Assembly (NCBI GenBank): GCA_025345505.1 | Contig: JANVCC010000021.1 | Location: forward strand, 27,666,467 to 27,730,466 | DNA: 64,000 bases | Origin: Todiramphus chloris collaris | Taxonomy: Eukaryota; Chordata; Aves; Coraciiformes; Alcedinidae | Direction of reading: 5' to 3' | Part shown: piece by piece, positions 25,886 to 36,800 of the stretch | How positions within the stretch are numbered: position 1 is the stretch's first letter | How the letters are laid out: every line of letters begins with the position of its first letter | Notes under the pieces: model-generated | What the model saw: the letters and a program-made list of their open reading frames with translations, nothing else | What the model was told of the DNA's origin: nothing | Database searches by the model: none | Translations under genes and position numbers: made by a program

Positions 25886-26650
25886 TGTGGTGAGTTTGTC
25901 TTGGCTAGCAAGCAAACACCCACTCAGCCACTTGCCCCCTGTCCTCAGTGGGACGGAGGGAGGAAATAGGAAGGAGAGGAATGAGAAAGCTCATAGTTTC
26001 AGCCAAAGACAGGGGAATTGCTTATCAGTTGCTATTGTGGGCAGAACAGCCTCAACTTGGGGAAAACCGACTTAACTTATTGCCAATTAAAATAAATATT
26101 TAATTACTAATTTGGGTAGTGGGAAACAAAAAGACAAATACTAAAATCACACCTTTCCTCCTCCTTTTCCCAGATTCCACTAATCCCTCTCAGCAGTACA
26201 GGAGGGGTGGGGTTGGTGGGTTATGATAGGTGCACAGCAGTTTCTCTCTGCTATTCCTTGCTCCTCACGGTTTTCCTGTGCTTCAGTGTGGTCTCTCCAC
26301 GGGCTGCAGGAGAAAAAAGTCTGCTCTGTGTGTCACCCTCCATGGCATGCAGTGGATATCTGCTCCACCATGGAGTACCTCCTCTCCCTCCTTGTCTGAC
26401 CTTGGTGCTTGCAGGGCTGTTTTCCCTACTTTTTTCCTCACTCCTCTCTCATCTAAGTAGTTTTGCTGTTTCTTAAAAATGCTTTTCCAGAGGTGCCACC
26501 ATCTTGGCTGCTGGGCTTAGCCACACCCTGCGGTGGGTCTGTTGGAGACAGTTGGAACCAACTGTGTTTCCCACACAGGTCAGCCTCAGGCTCTCCTCAT
26601 AGAGTCTACCGTGCAGCCCACTGCTACTAACACCTGGTAGTTAACAGTGT
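25886..26650 (-). mobile_element. Solo LTR relic, avian ERVL-like, about 765 bp
   Basis: Begins TGTGGTGAGTTTGTCTTGGC at 25886 and fades out near 26650. Its landmarks follow a common avian ERVL-type LTR in order: ACTTGGGGAAAA then TTATTGCCAATTAAAATAAA near 26050-26100, GGATATCTGCTCCACCATGG near 26350, CTGACCTTGGTGCTTGCAGG near 26400, CACTCCTCTCTCATC near 26440, and GGTGCCACCATCTTGGCTGC-type sequence near 26495. The TATA-like TTTTTAAGAA (minus strand, near 26475) supports minus orientation. No gag-pol-env sequence adjoins it. No target duplication was seen, and the right end is uncertain by about 15 bp. Confidence 0.75.
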
Positions 26651-27295
26651 ATCAGCAATCAAGTGGAAGTCAAAACTTGTGGACTGAACTTTTATAACGC
26701 TTGTCCTAGAGGAAGACTGGAGGTAATGCATCGGGTAGTCCCTAATGCTAAAACTCCATGATAAAACAATGACCATGCTCTGGTCTCGAGGGCAGGTGAC
26801 ACACAGAAGAGCCATCTTTGCATGACATAGCCCTTGGCCCTGGATATTCTCTGGTGATGTTGTCATAACTGATGTGCTGTGTTAATGCATTTTTAATTCA
26901 CTTTAAAATGTCTGAAATACTGTGATGACTATGTTGCAGCCCATCACAGAGGTATTGTCATGGCATGAAACACAGAGTGAATGGTTTATGTCCTCAGGGG
27001 TAGCTAGAGGGTATATGCAATCACTTAAGGCTTCAAAGCTGGCTGGGGTACTACTGGCAGATTGAAGGGTGAAGACAGTAAAATGTGATGGTCTCATCTG
27101 TGCTGCTTTTTTGAGGAATCCCTGGAGTGAACTACATTGAGAAAGCCTAGGCTTTATCTTGAGATAGTTAACGGAGATGAAAGCAGAAATCCACAAAGCA
27201 GTTAGGCTATGTGGACAATCAGGCATCCAGTGCTTAAGTAATTCACCTCTACTTAACATAGAGGTGAAGATGTATTCTGAATAGCTGCAGGGAAC
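26651..27295. other. Noncoding spacer
   Basis: No gene or repeat identified. The open frame running from 26903 into the hexamer array is compositional at its N-terminal end (Leu-Val repeats plus unknown residues) and is not a gene. Confidence 0.55.
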
Positions 27296-27413
27296 AAACA
27301 AAACCAAAACCAAAACCAAAACCAAAACCAAAACCAAAACCAAAACCAAAACCAAANNNNNNNNNNCCAAAACCAAAACCAAAACCAAAACCAAAACCAA
27401 AACCAAAACCAAA
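27296..27413. repeat. CCAAAA hexamer microsatellite with assembly gap
   Basis: Perfect tandem AAAACC/CCAAAA hexamers on both sides of a run of N. At least 17 units are visible. Every visible unit is identical, which suggests recent expansion. True length is unknown because of the gap. Confidence 0.97.
27357..27366. other. 10-N assembly gap inside the hexamer array
   Basis: Exactly ten N characters inside the hexamer array. A round gap size usually marks unknown or nominal length, so coordinates to the right may be shifted relative to the true chromosome. Confidence 0.98.
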
Positions 27414-30400
27414 GAAAGTAACTACAGGGATATACAAAACCATTTAGATCTTTTCACATGCCCATCAATATCAGGAAATACATGAAAAGCTCACCTAACT
27501 TGTAGATTTTCACACAAAGCACTCTTCCCACTTAAGTAACTTTTTAATATGTCTGTAAATAAACCTATGGGTCCACTTAAGTCTTATCTGCTGTGGTACT
27601 GAGAGACACTGAAATGTCTGTGGATTCTGACACTTTGAGAACAGGTTGCGTTTAGATTGGTTAAGAAGGAAGCAAAGGAAGGAACTGTTTGCACTGTTAG
27701 CTAGAGTTGCCTACATATCCCAGCAATTTCTTTTGTTCTTTTTCTCTCTGTCTTTCTGTAAATGAATAGCTTGATTAGTACATAGATTTACTTAGTTGTA
27801 TTTATGCATATGCATTAAGAAGAATTGCTGAACTCTGCACAAATGGCCCATGGCAGGTAGTCATCACAAAAGCTGTTCTGGTGGTATTCCCACAGGTAGC
27901 AAACATCAGTTAGGCCCACTGCGAGATACTAACATCAGACAAAACACAGACTCCTTGAGCTTTGCCCAGGCTGTGCTCAAGCTGGGGGTGAGCCCATGAA
28001 TGGACATGAGCAATGGACCAATATGTTCAAGGAAAACTGTGTTGATAAGCAGATGGGATGATGGATTTTAAAGTGCCTGTAGCTTTTGCAAAGTTTATTT
28101 CCAGAAATAAGTAATCATATTAGAAATGAGTATGATTCCTCTTATCTCCAACAATGCAAAATAGATTTAAGAAGTCATAAACAGACAGAAGAGACATGGT
28201 TCGTGAGGCCTTCACAGAAATATGTTTGAACTGCAGTTGACTGTTTCAAAACATTCTCGGGATCTAGCATTTTCGCTTTTCAAATGCATTTTACTACAAA
28301 AGGATGATCTTTGTATAACCTTGGAATATGTACAAACCCAGGAAATTCATCTCCAAACTGTGAAAGAACACTGCACAGGACTTTAGTCAGATTATGACAC
28401 TGTACAGACCTTCTAGTCGAAGAAAGGCTATCTACTCGAATGAAAGCAGAAAATGTGAATATCAAATTGGAAGTGAAGATAACATTGTGGTGAAGGTAAT
28501 GGATAAAACTCATGACAGATGGATTTAACTCATAGCTCTGCTTTCTTGCCAATTTTATGACAATTATTTCATCCATCTTTGTTTTTGTCTATTCACATGG
28601 ACAAGATGCTGCATTCATTCCCCCTATCTCTTGTCTGCCTTCTCTGTTTGGAATATGACTTCTGCCATTAATAACTTTAATGAAAAATGCATATATAAGC
28701 CCACTGTGAAATCTCTAGAAAAAAATCTTTGATGACTCCTGTTAGTATTTCTACAATCCAAGAGCAGTCACTACTAGTCACAATGAAAATCAGAATCTGA
28801 GGATGCTCAATTCAAAGTGAAGGAAAAATGGCATTGAAATAGTGACAATCAGAAACCTTTCAAATGACATTTCATACCAGACAGAAAAACAACAGAAAGC
28901 TTTCACTTTTCTTAATAACAACTGAACAGTCTGTCAGTTATAAATTCAATGACTAAATCTATCAGACCTACTGGAGCCCTGAGTCTGTATAACATATTAA
29001 AGTAGAGATACTGATAAACGTGAGGGAGTGGGTAGTAATATATCTTTTTAATTCCTACATATCATCACCCATCATAGTTAGATAGTTGCTAAGCATTCTG
29101 GACATGAACTGACTTTCCTTCTGTTTCAATCAGCATTCAAATGTTGTATTGCTCAAGTTGTTAGCTTGTCCCCACAAATTCCACATAGTGATGGGTCCTG
29201 ATCCTAGCTATGTGCACTGCTGTAAACCTTAAGTCTTTGTTTTAGCTACTATTAAGTTACTACTAGCACTGACACACAAATTTAAAGTTAAATTATTTCA
29301 TTCTTTCACAATTACTTAAATACAGCCTACTATTTGTGGTTTTATCTTCCCTGAGTATTATGTCAGCTGGATACAGGTGTAAGGTTATACAACCAGTTAG
29401 TTATTGATAATAGAAAGCATCTATAGAAAGAATATCCTGTTTTGCAGGAAAAAGAAAGGTAGGTGTCTGCCCCAAGAGCCTAAAGCTCAAGGATGTTACA
29501 GGGAGACTTTTCTTTGTCTTTGGTGGTCAGGCCCCAAGCGATTCATATCTGTAAAAGTAAGAAGCCTGTTGCTTGATTGTACTGTCAAGAGGAAAAAAAG
29601 TACTGAAGCATTTGAACTCTTTTATTTTTAGCTTGATGCAAAGCTGTATTAGATGCATAATCCCATTTTTCAGTGAATGAAATCCTGTGTTATCTGAAAA
29701 GCTGGAGCTGCTGTCTCAGATTTATGGAGCTTAACTTGTTTAGCCTGACAGATGCTGTTCAGGATCAAAAAACATTGATGTAAACAAAGCTGTATCTTCA
29801 AGGTCAGGAAAACTCTAGGGAAGAAGTTGTCTTAGTACAATGCAGGTTAGAAGGAAAAAATCATGTTAAATATATAGACTATATAAATGTATAAACTATA
29901 ACCATCTGAAACAGTAGGTCAGTTTTCATAACCATGAGTCCCAGGACATAAAACAAGTTCAGTCAGTCAAGTGCAGTGATATTCTGCTGCTCAATCATAA
30001 ATCACTCGTAAGATCGCTATATGATGGTCTCTTATTTTTAGTAAATACTTAGCTTAAATCCTCTACTTTTATCTCACACCTTCTCTAGGATGTCAAAAGA
30101 CGGATTCTGTATTTCCAAAGCCTCCTTACTTTGCAATAGGAAAATGGTACAGCCTTTAAACAATTCTCCTCAGTATTTTTTTACAATATGAAAAACTTAC
30201 TAGTTTCTGCACAGAGGCCTTGGTGCTGTACAGATTGTGTAGAATTATGGAGCTTCTTCATTCTAATAGCACTGTTAGTGAAAGACTTGTGAGTCTCCCA
30301 GTCTTTGCAAATGTATTTCCAAGGGAACACAGAAACATCAGAGAGAACTTTGTGGTAAGTCTGTGTTCCTTTGTACCACTTTAAAAGGTGTTTGACCCCA

Positions 30401-30560
30401 ATGCTAATAAAGGTTGGAGTGATCTCAACAGCTGCATGATGCATGTTGATTACTATTTAGTCATTTTAGCCATACAATCAAATTCAAGCATTCTTGCTAG
30501 CATTTCTTTTATAAACATTATCTTTTCAAGATTTTCCCCTTGGTTTGTTTGCTAAGTAAC
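27414..30560. other. Noncoding AT-rich stretch
   Basis: No gene recognised. The open frame at 28280-28576 (minus, 98 codons) has no family motif. Confidence 0.5.
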
Positions 30561-30627
30561 TTTTTGTTTTGTTTTGTGGGGTGGTTTTTTGGTTTTTTTT
30601 TTTTTTTTTTTTTTTTGTTTGTTTGTT

Positions 30628-30658
<31 letters not shown>
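30561..30658. repeat. T/TTTTG simple-repeat tract
   Basis: About 98 bp of T with G interruptions: TTTTG pentamers, a T run of about 24 near 30593-30616, TTTG units, then TTTTG again up to 30655. It is a smaller version of the G+T tract at 20542. The hydrophobic open frame across it is compositional. Confidence 0.93.
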
Positions 30659-32289
30659 CCCTAAGAAAAGTTTAACTATGTGGGAAAAAAGAATATCAAT
30701 TCTTGTTCCAATTCTGAGTTTTATGGCTGTTTCTGGCATAGTACCTAGTGAGCATAAAGATACCAGTCTTTCCGTGACTGGAGGCTGGAGGGATAGGCAA
30801 AGGCTATGACAGGTATATGGGTCTCTAACCAAGTCACAGTTTTATTGAATCCTATCACTACAGGAGAAAGGAGGGAACAAGTGCATGTCACATTTATAGG
30901 CTTCTTACAGGTCTTTACACCCAAATATGTAGGCCTTACACTCATTAGGTAGGCATCCAACTCTCTGACCCATACAGAAAAAAACAGAAAATGAGCATAA
31001 ATGTTCATATTCAACCATGTGGAAATACCATTATTAGAACAAAGAACACTGAATGCAGTCAGTCCAGCTGTGTTGCATCCAAGAAATCTTTCCTGGTTAT
31101 GAAATATTTAGATCCAAAACAGAGATTTCTTCTCAAACAGGCTAATAACTGTGAAGACATTCTACAGATTATCAGACAAATACCTAGCTGCTTCCAGCAA
31201 CATTGGGGTTTTTTTCCAACCCTGAGAAACAGACTAGTTTTTCCCATCTCTAGCATTGTAATTCAGTCTGATACAATATGTTGCAGAAATAGGAAATTTG
31301 ACATTTCCAGAAAACGTCTGGTTGCAATTTATAATGTGGTGCAGAATTTTGAAGTCACGGAAATTACATTTCTATGAATGTCACAGTCTTCTTGGTGGAA
31401 CTAATGACACCAGAATAAATAAAAGAATTAATGGTATGATTCTTGAATCCTACCCAGGCTTGGTGTCAGAGTGTTGCCAGGTGTGGCAATATGTTTCTTT
31501 AATTTCTAGCTACAAAGTCTCTATTATTAATACTTATTTATGAAATCCTCCAAAAGGAATTTTTCTCCAGCATTGTAAATACAAGGTAAGACACTGGCTT
31601 TTACTTTTTTACACTTCCAATCAACCCTAAGACTCAAATGCACAAGAAAGAGATGATTGGTAAATTTTTATGTTCCCATTACTGCTTTGTAAGGTTTTTC
31701 TCTTGATTCTGTTAGAGTAAAAGCTCAAACAGTGGGGCTTAATGCTATAGTAGATGGTGGGCTTCATAACAAAATACACAGACATGGAATCCCAGATCCC
31801 ATGGGACAGTAGCAATGACCTCACATAACTTCTCCTGAAGTGCCATATGTATTCAATCCCCTGTTTGGTTTTCCTTCATGTTGTACCTTCCATTGATTAT
31901 GGAAGGGGAAGGATAAGATTCAGAGCAGATCTCAAGTTTCAGTATACAAGAATTTGGTTATGCAGTGATAAATAAGTGCTAGGATAGAGAAGGCTCCTTT
32001 TGGATGTTTTTTCTTCTCCTGTAGCATGTAGAAAGGGTTACACAAGGGTCCATGAAACATATTTAATCTACCAGATATTCCAGGTAGGTCAGGAAACTGG
32101 TTTTTTTGACCTTGCTCTGTGAACCTACAAAAGCATTGCATAGAGAATTTACATATAAAAGATTCTTCAAGGAGAGATATCTTTACCATTTATTATGTAT
32201 TATTTATTATTGATTTCTAATAAATAGACAAAAGATGAAAATTACATTGCAATCACAACTTTTCCTGGAAAAGAATTAATACTGGAATT
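30659..32289. other. Noncoding stretch
   Basis: Contains an overlapping pair of plus-strand open frames (30991-31377, 31298-31543) without recognisable domains. No repeat family identified. Confidence 0.5.
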
Positions 32290-32471
32290 CATAGTATCAT
32301 AGAATCATAGAATGGCTTGAGTTGGAAAGGAACCTCAATATCATCTAGTTCCAACCCCAATCCCATGGGCAGGGACATTTTCCAGGCTGCTCAGAGCCTC
32401 ATCCAACCTGGTCTTAAACACTTCCAGGGATGAGACATCCACAGCTTCTCTGGCCAACCCGTTCCAGTGTC

Positions 32472-33131
32472 TCACCACCTCACAGTAAAGAGCTTCTTCC
32501 TAATGTCTAATCTAAATCTACCCCACTCTAGTTGAAAACCATTGCCCCTTGTCCTATCACCACATGCCCTTATAAAAAGTCCCTCTCCAGCTTTCCTGTA
32601 GGCCTCCTTCAGGTACTGGAAAGTTGGTATAAAGTCTCCCCAGGGCATTCTCTTCTCCAGTGTGAACAGACCCAACTCCCCTAGTCTGTCCTCACAGGAG
32701 AGGTGTTCCAGCCCTTTGATCAAATTTGTGGCCCTCCTCCAGATCTTCTCCATCAGGTGCATGTCCTTCTTGTGTTGGGGCTCCAGAGCTGGATGCAGTA
32801 CGCCAGGTGGGGTCTCACAAGAGCAGAGTAGAGGGGAAGAATCACCTCCCTTGACCTGCTGGCCATGCATCTTTTGATGTGGCCCAGGACATAGTTGGCT
32901 TTTTGGACTGCCAGGGCATGTTGCTGTCCTACAGTTTCCTAGGTCTTCTTTATCTCTCTTTCTAAAAATGTGGGTTATGTTTCCCCTTTTCCAGTCAGTG
33001 GGAACTTCACCAAGCCTCAATGACTTTTCAAATATGATGGAAAATGGCTTTGCAACTTTGTCTGCCAATTCCCTCAGGACCCATGGATGGATGTCATCTG
33101 GCCTCAAGGGCTTGTGCAACTTTAGGTTCAT
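32472..33131 (-). pseudogene. Composite CR1 ORF2 remnant spanning the RT-core deletion
   Basis: An open frame of 219 codons made of non-adjacent CR1 parts. Residues 1-67 are the start of the RT ([42 protein letters not shown]). A stretch in the wrong register follows, then the C-terminal domain ([68 protein letters not shown]). The catalytic palm, including the DLSKAFD and FADD motifs, is deleted. The frame ends where another frameshift occurs before the normal ORF2 terminus. It cannot be a reverse transcriptase; its openness is a fluke of joining. Confidence 0.88.
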
Positions 33132-33202
33132 TAGATGGTCTCAAACCTGGTCTTCTCTTACAGTGGGTGGATCTTCCTTCTCCCAGTCCCTGCCTTTGGC
33201 TT

Positions 33203-33231
33203 CATCAATTCATCAATTCATCAATTCATCA
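33203..33231. repeat. 8-bp tandem repeat at a deletion junction
   Basis: CATCAATT is repeated three times in tandem and followed by a partial unit. It sits exactly where endonuclease and RT-linker sequences of CR1 copy F have been joined. Confidence 0.9.
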
Positions 33232-33838
33232 TCAGGAATTCTTCCCGTGGTACTCTGCCAAGGAGATATCTGAAGAGGTCAAAGTCTTCTCTCCCGAAGT
33301 CCAGGGTGGTGAGCTTGCTGCATACCTTCCTTGATGCCCTGAGGATCTTGAATTCCACCATTTTGTGGCCACTGCATCTGAGGCTGGCCTTAAGCTTTAT
33401 GTTAGCCATCAGCCTCTCCTTGTTGGTGAGGACAAGGTGTAGCGTAGCACCTTTTCTCATTGGTTCCTCTATCACCTGGAGAAGGACATTGTCATCTATG
33501 CTTTCCAGGAACATCCTGGATTTCTGGTGCCCTATGGTACCATCCTTCCAACAGATATTCGGGTGATTGAAATCCCCCATGAGGACCAGGGCTTGTGAAC
33601 GTGAAGCCACTCCAATCTGTCTATAGAGGGCCTCATCAGCTCGTTCCTCCTGGTCAGGTGGCCTGTAGAAGACCCTCACTGTTTTATTGCCTTCTCCTGC
33701 CTTTTCTGTAACCCTGACCCATAATGCCTCTGTAAGCTTCTCATCCATCCCCAGGCTCCATGGACTCCAGATAGTCATTGACATAAAGGGCAACACCCCC
33801 TCCTCTTCTCCTCTGCCTGTCTTTTCTAAAGAGCTTGA
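33221..33838 (-). pseudogene. CR1 ORF2 fragment: C-terminal endonuclease, SGH for SDH
   Basis: Remnant of the APE-type endonuclease that nicks target DNA in CR1 retrotransposition. In the 191-codon frame 33221-33796 the conserved blocks are VFYRPPDQE (about 42-50), VLMGDFNHPNICW (71-83, with the catalytic Asp and Asn of GDFN), LHLVLTN (119-125) and CSGHKMVEF (141-149). The last block is SDH in active members; here the Asp is Gly, which should abolish activity even apart from the truncation. The N-terminal half with the metal-binding Glu is missing. The frame ends in the 8-bp repeat scar. Confidence 0.9.
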
Positions 33839-36800
33839 ATTAATGTAGCTTGTTTAATGATCTAATCATCATTGAGAAAATCTGAAAAATGAGTGCATAT
33901 AATTATTTATTCATACCTTGTAAACACCATTTAGAAATTTCAAAATGTTAATGTGAATACAAATCATCATTTTTTTTCTCTTAGGAATAGAAAATGTATC
34001 TGAAGTTCATGCCTGAAATCTTATGTTGTCAAGGGTTTTATTACCTGAAATGCAAAACTTAAGACTATTCATTTCCTTAAAAATTTTTCAGTAAATGTCA
34101 CTGTTAGCTGGAACTTTAATATTCTGGGATGAATACCACAGTCATTATTCTGTTCAGCAAGAACAGCAGCAGTGCAAGGAATTAAGGAGTGATTGGAAAT
34201 AAAAAGAATGAGAAAAGTGCAACTCTAATAATTCATAATTATCAAGACATAACAATGTGTTATTTCTTTACAAGCAAATGAGCAGCACTGTTCTGTATTC
34301 AAGCTCGTTATTTTTGTGTGATGTAGCAAACTTTTCAAATTTTCTGTGCTGGCCAAATACAAGGTGAAGAGAGGGTGACATTTTATCTGACATTGTATGA
34401 AATAACGTCATAGAAGCACTGCAGTGTCACACTAATTTAGCACATCAGACCATCAAAACAAAATGTAAACATTAACTAAATGTGAGTTATAGGTCCTTGA
34501 ATGTGTAAGACAAAAATTAAAATCCCCCTCCCGTGTAGATGCATTAAGGTTACAGTTTTACTTGTTACATACAAGGCACTGAAGAGAATAAGTCATAATG
34601 CCATTCAGATTCTGTGAGGAAAGTCTGCATCCATCTTACCGTGCTGTGTGAAGAACCGTTCGGATAGGACAGAACATGTGATATAGGAGCAGGTTTAAAA
34701 TAAATAAGTTAACCTAGTTCACACGAAACAATTTTTTTCAACATTTAGTATTTCAATATTTGTTATTTACATACATTGTTTCTTTTTACATATGTTGCGT
34801 GCTTCAGTTATGTTGTTTTAAGAACTCCAGTGATATGAGAAAAACCTTTACAGAAGGAGAGGATTTGGGGCTTAGTATTACAGAAAAAGGTTTGAAAGTA
34901 CATCTGCAACCCAATCTACATACCTGGGTACCTGATGTGAAGCAAACTAAAGCACTGTTTCACCTAAAAGCCTCCTAAAGCAAACCTTCTACATAATCAA
35001 GAAAAGGAGAAAGAACACTGATATACACAGAGGGAAAATACTGCTGACCCATTTTAGGCATCTTTCTCATGCAGTCTATAGGGGACAGTACTTGTGTAGT
35101 GATGGTGAGCGTCTTTGGCATGATAGTCAGAGTATTCATTCAGAAGGTGAAGGACACAGACCTCTTGTTCCAGCTCCCAGATACTTTTTGTCTTCATCCA
35201 CTGAGAGTGTAATGTAAAATGTATGAATCTGAGAGGTAGTTGCACTTGGAGCTTAGTTCCTGCCTTGCAAGTCTGTGGCATGAAATTTCCTCTTCGCTCT
35301 TTCTGATACCTTAGGTTTTGCCTTCTCACTGTGCATCATTACAGGTTGACCAGGAGGGTGGGAATGTACTCTGAATACCCCACAGCTTCACTGCTCAGAT
35401 GCTCTTTTGAGATGTTTTAGCCATGGCAGCAGCTGCTCTCAGACTGGGAAAGTACATGAATTTGGGTCTTTAAGAGATTCACTGTACACATGAGAAGCAC
35501 CTCCAGCACGCTGTGTAGAAATGTGTTAACTGATGTGCAGAAGTGCAGACTGACTGCACAGAGTGAGAAGCAGGGCCAGCATGTCACAGATACACGGAAC
35601 CTACTGTATATGTGCTGTGCGTTGGGAATGTGGAGATTTGTTTAAGTCTTTTGGACACTAATCATCCTGCGTGGAGCCGCAGATACAGTCCTCCCCTGAG
35701 CTTATTGTTGCCAAGAAATCACAGGCAAATGTACCACACTTTGCAGTGGTAAAATGGAGAAATTAGGGTCCTTAGGCAATCTGGTAAATCCGGACCTGTG
35801 GATTTTTTTGTAGTTCTTGGCCAGACCTAGTTTTCAATTTTCTCCTCCAGATAGGATTAGCTGAATAAAGTGAAAAAACTCTTTGCTTTTCAAATTGAGA
35901 ACTATATTCATACTTATTTGTTATCTATATGGCAATGATATTGACTGCTAAAATCATGCTTGTTTATTTGCCAGGTTGCACCAAAGTCACTGAAGCTACC
36001 TACTGATCACACAGAGGTTCCAAATCTTTGCTGTATAGTTGCAGTTAGGTCAAAGCTTATTGTTGAGAGATGAGAGAAGTGAGGTTTTACAATGTGGAAG
36101 CACTCTTGCTCCTAGTCTTCCAAGCAGACTCAAAGCCTCTCTCAAATGTAGCAGTAGCCTATGAAATCTAAAAGGAAGTGAATATGCTCAGAAACTGTGT
36201 GGAATTAATGCACAGTAAAAGCAGTGTAAGAAATCAATCCCTTTCTAGTGAAGAACAGGATTCCCACGTTTGATCTCTATCTTCTGTGTTAATCTAAATT
36301 TCTTTCCTTTCACTGTTGCTTTCATCTGTCATGAGTATAGAGCTCTGGGGTAATAGAAAGGCAAAGGATCAACACAGAGGCAAAAATTAGCTTTCACTGC
36401 ATTATAGAGTCCTTTTCTAACTTCCTTTCTCTTCTAAGATGCATTTCCAGTTTGTCATAGTTAGGTCTAGCAGATGAAATTGAGCTTTGCCAGGTTTGAA
36501 GAGTTTTTGGGTTTTTTTTTTTGAATGATAACTAATAAAATGAAATATGTTTTTATTTTTTACAAATGACTTAGCCTGTCAGTAGAGTCACATATGCTAA
36601 CTTTTTGTCATTTTACTGAGTGCAGATGGTTCAGAAGGAGTGTGTACTATGCCCATAGTGTCATCCAGTGAGGTATAGCCCAGAACGAGGTATGTGACAT
36701 CAGGTCTGTGTTTCAGAAAATAATGGGACCAAGAATCCCTTATTTGTCCTGGAAGAAGGGATGAACCAGCTGTGTGACATGAAAAGAGACTAAGGCAGGT

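Larger units (their letters stand above)
32290..33838 (-). mobile_element. CR1 LINE with two internal deletions, minus strand (copy F)
   Basis: A 1.55-kb minus-strand CR1. The 3' tail is crisp (CATAGTAT-CATAGAAT-CATAGAAT at 32290-32313). Reading 3' to 5' on the plus strand it shows the ORF2 C-terminus, then at about 32925-32935 jumps directly to the start of the RT fingers (KEDLGNC block), so the RT core of roughly 750 bp is missing. At 33203-33231 it jumps from the RT linker end to the endonuclease end (LGRVPREEF), removing roughly 430 bp. Sizes are estimated by comparison with copy G. The 5' end is truncated within the endonuclease near 33838. Confidence 0.92.

Noticed and set aside
27296-27413. 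Interstitial telomere
   Set aside because: The unit is CCAAAA, not the vertebrate CCCTAA.
26903-27443. Long minus-strand frames with Leu-Val or Phe-Gly repeats
   Set aside because: They are translations of the CCAAAA hexamer array including unknown residues from the N gap.
30518-30832. Lys-rich and Phe-rich frames over the T tract
   Set aside because: Compositional artefacts of the T/TTTTG repeat.
33135-33566. 143-codon plus-strand frame across CR1 copy F
   Set aside because: Antisense shadow of endonuclease and linker sequence, including the 8-bp repeat.
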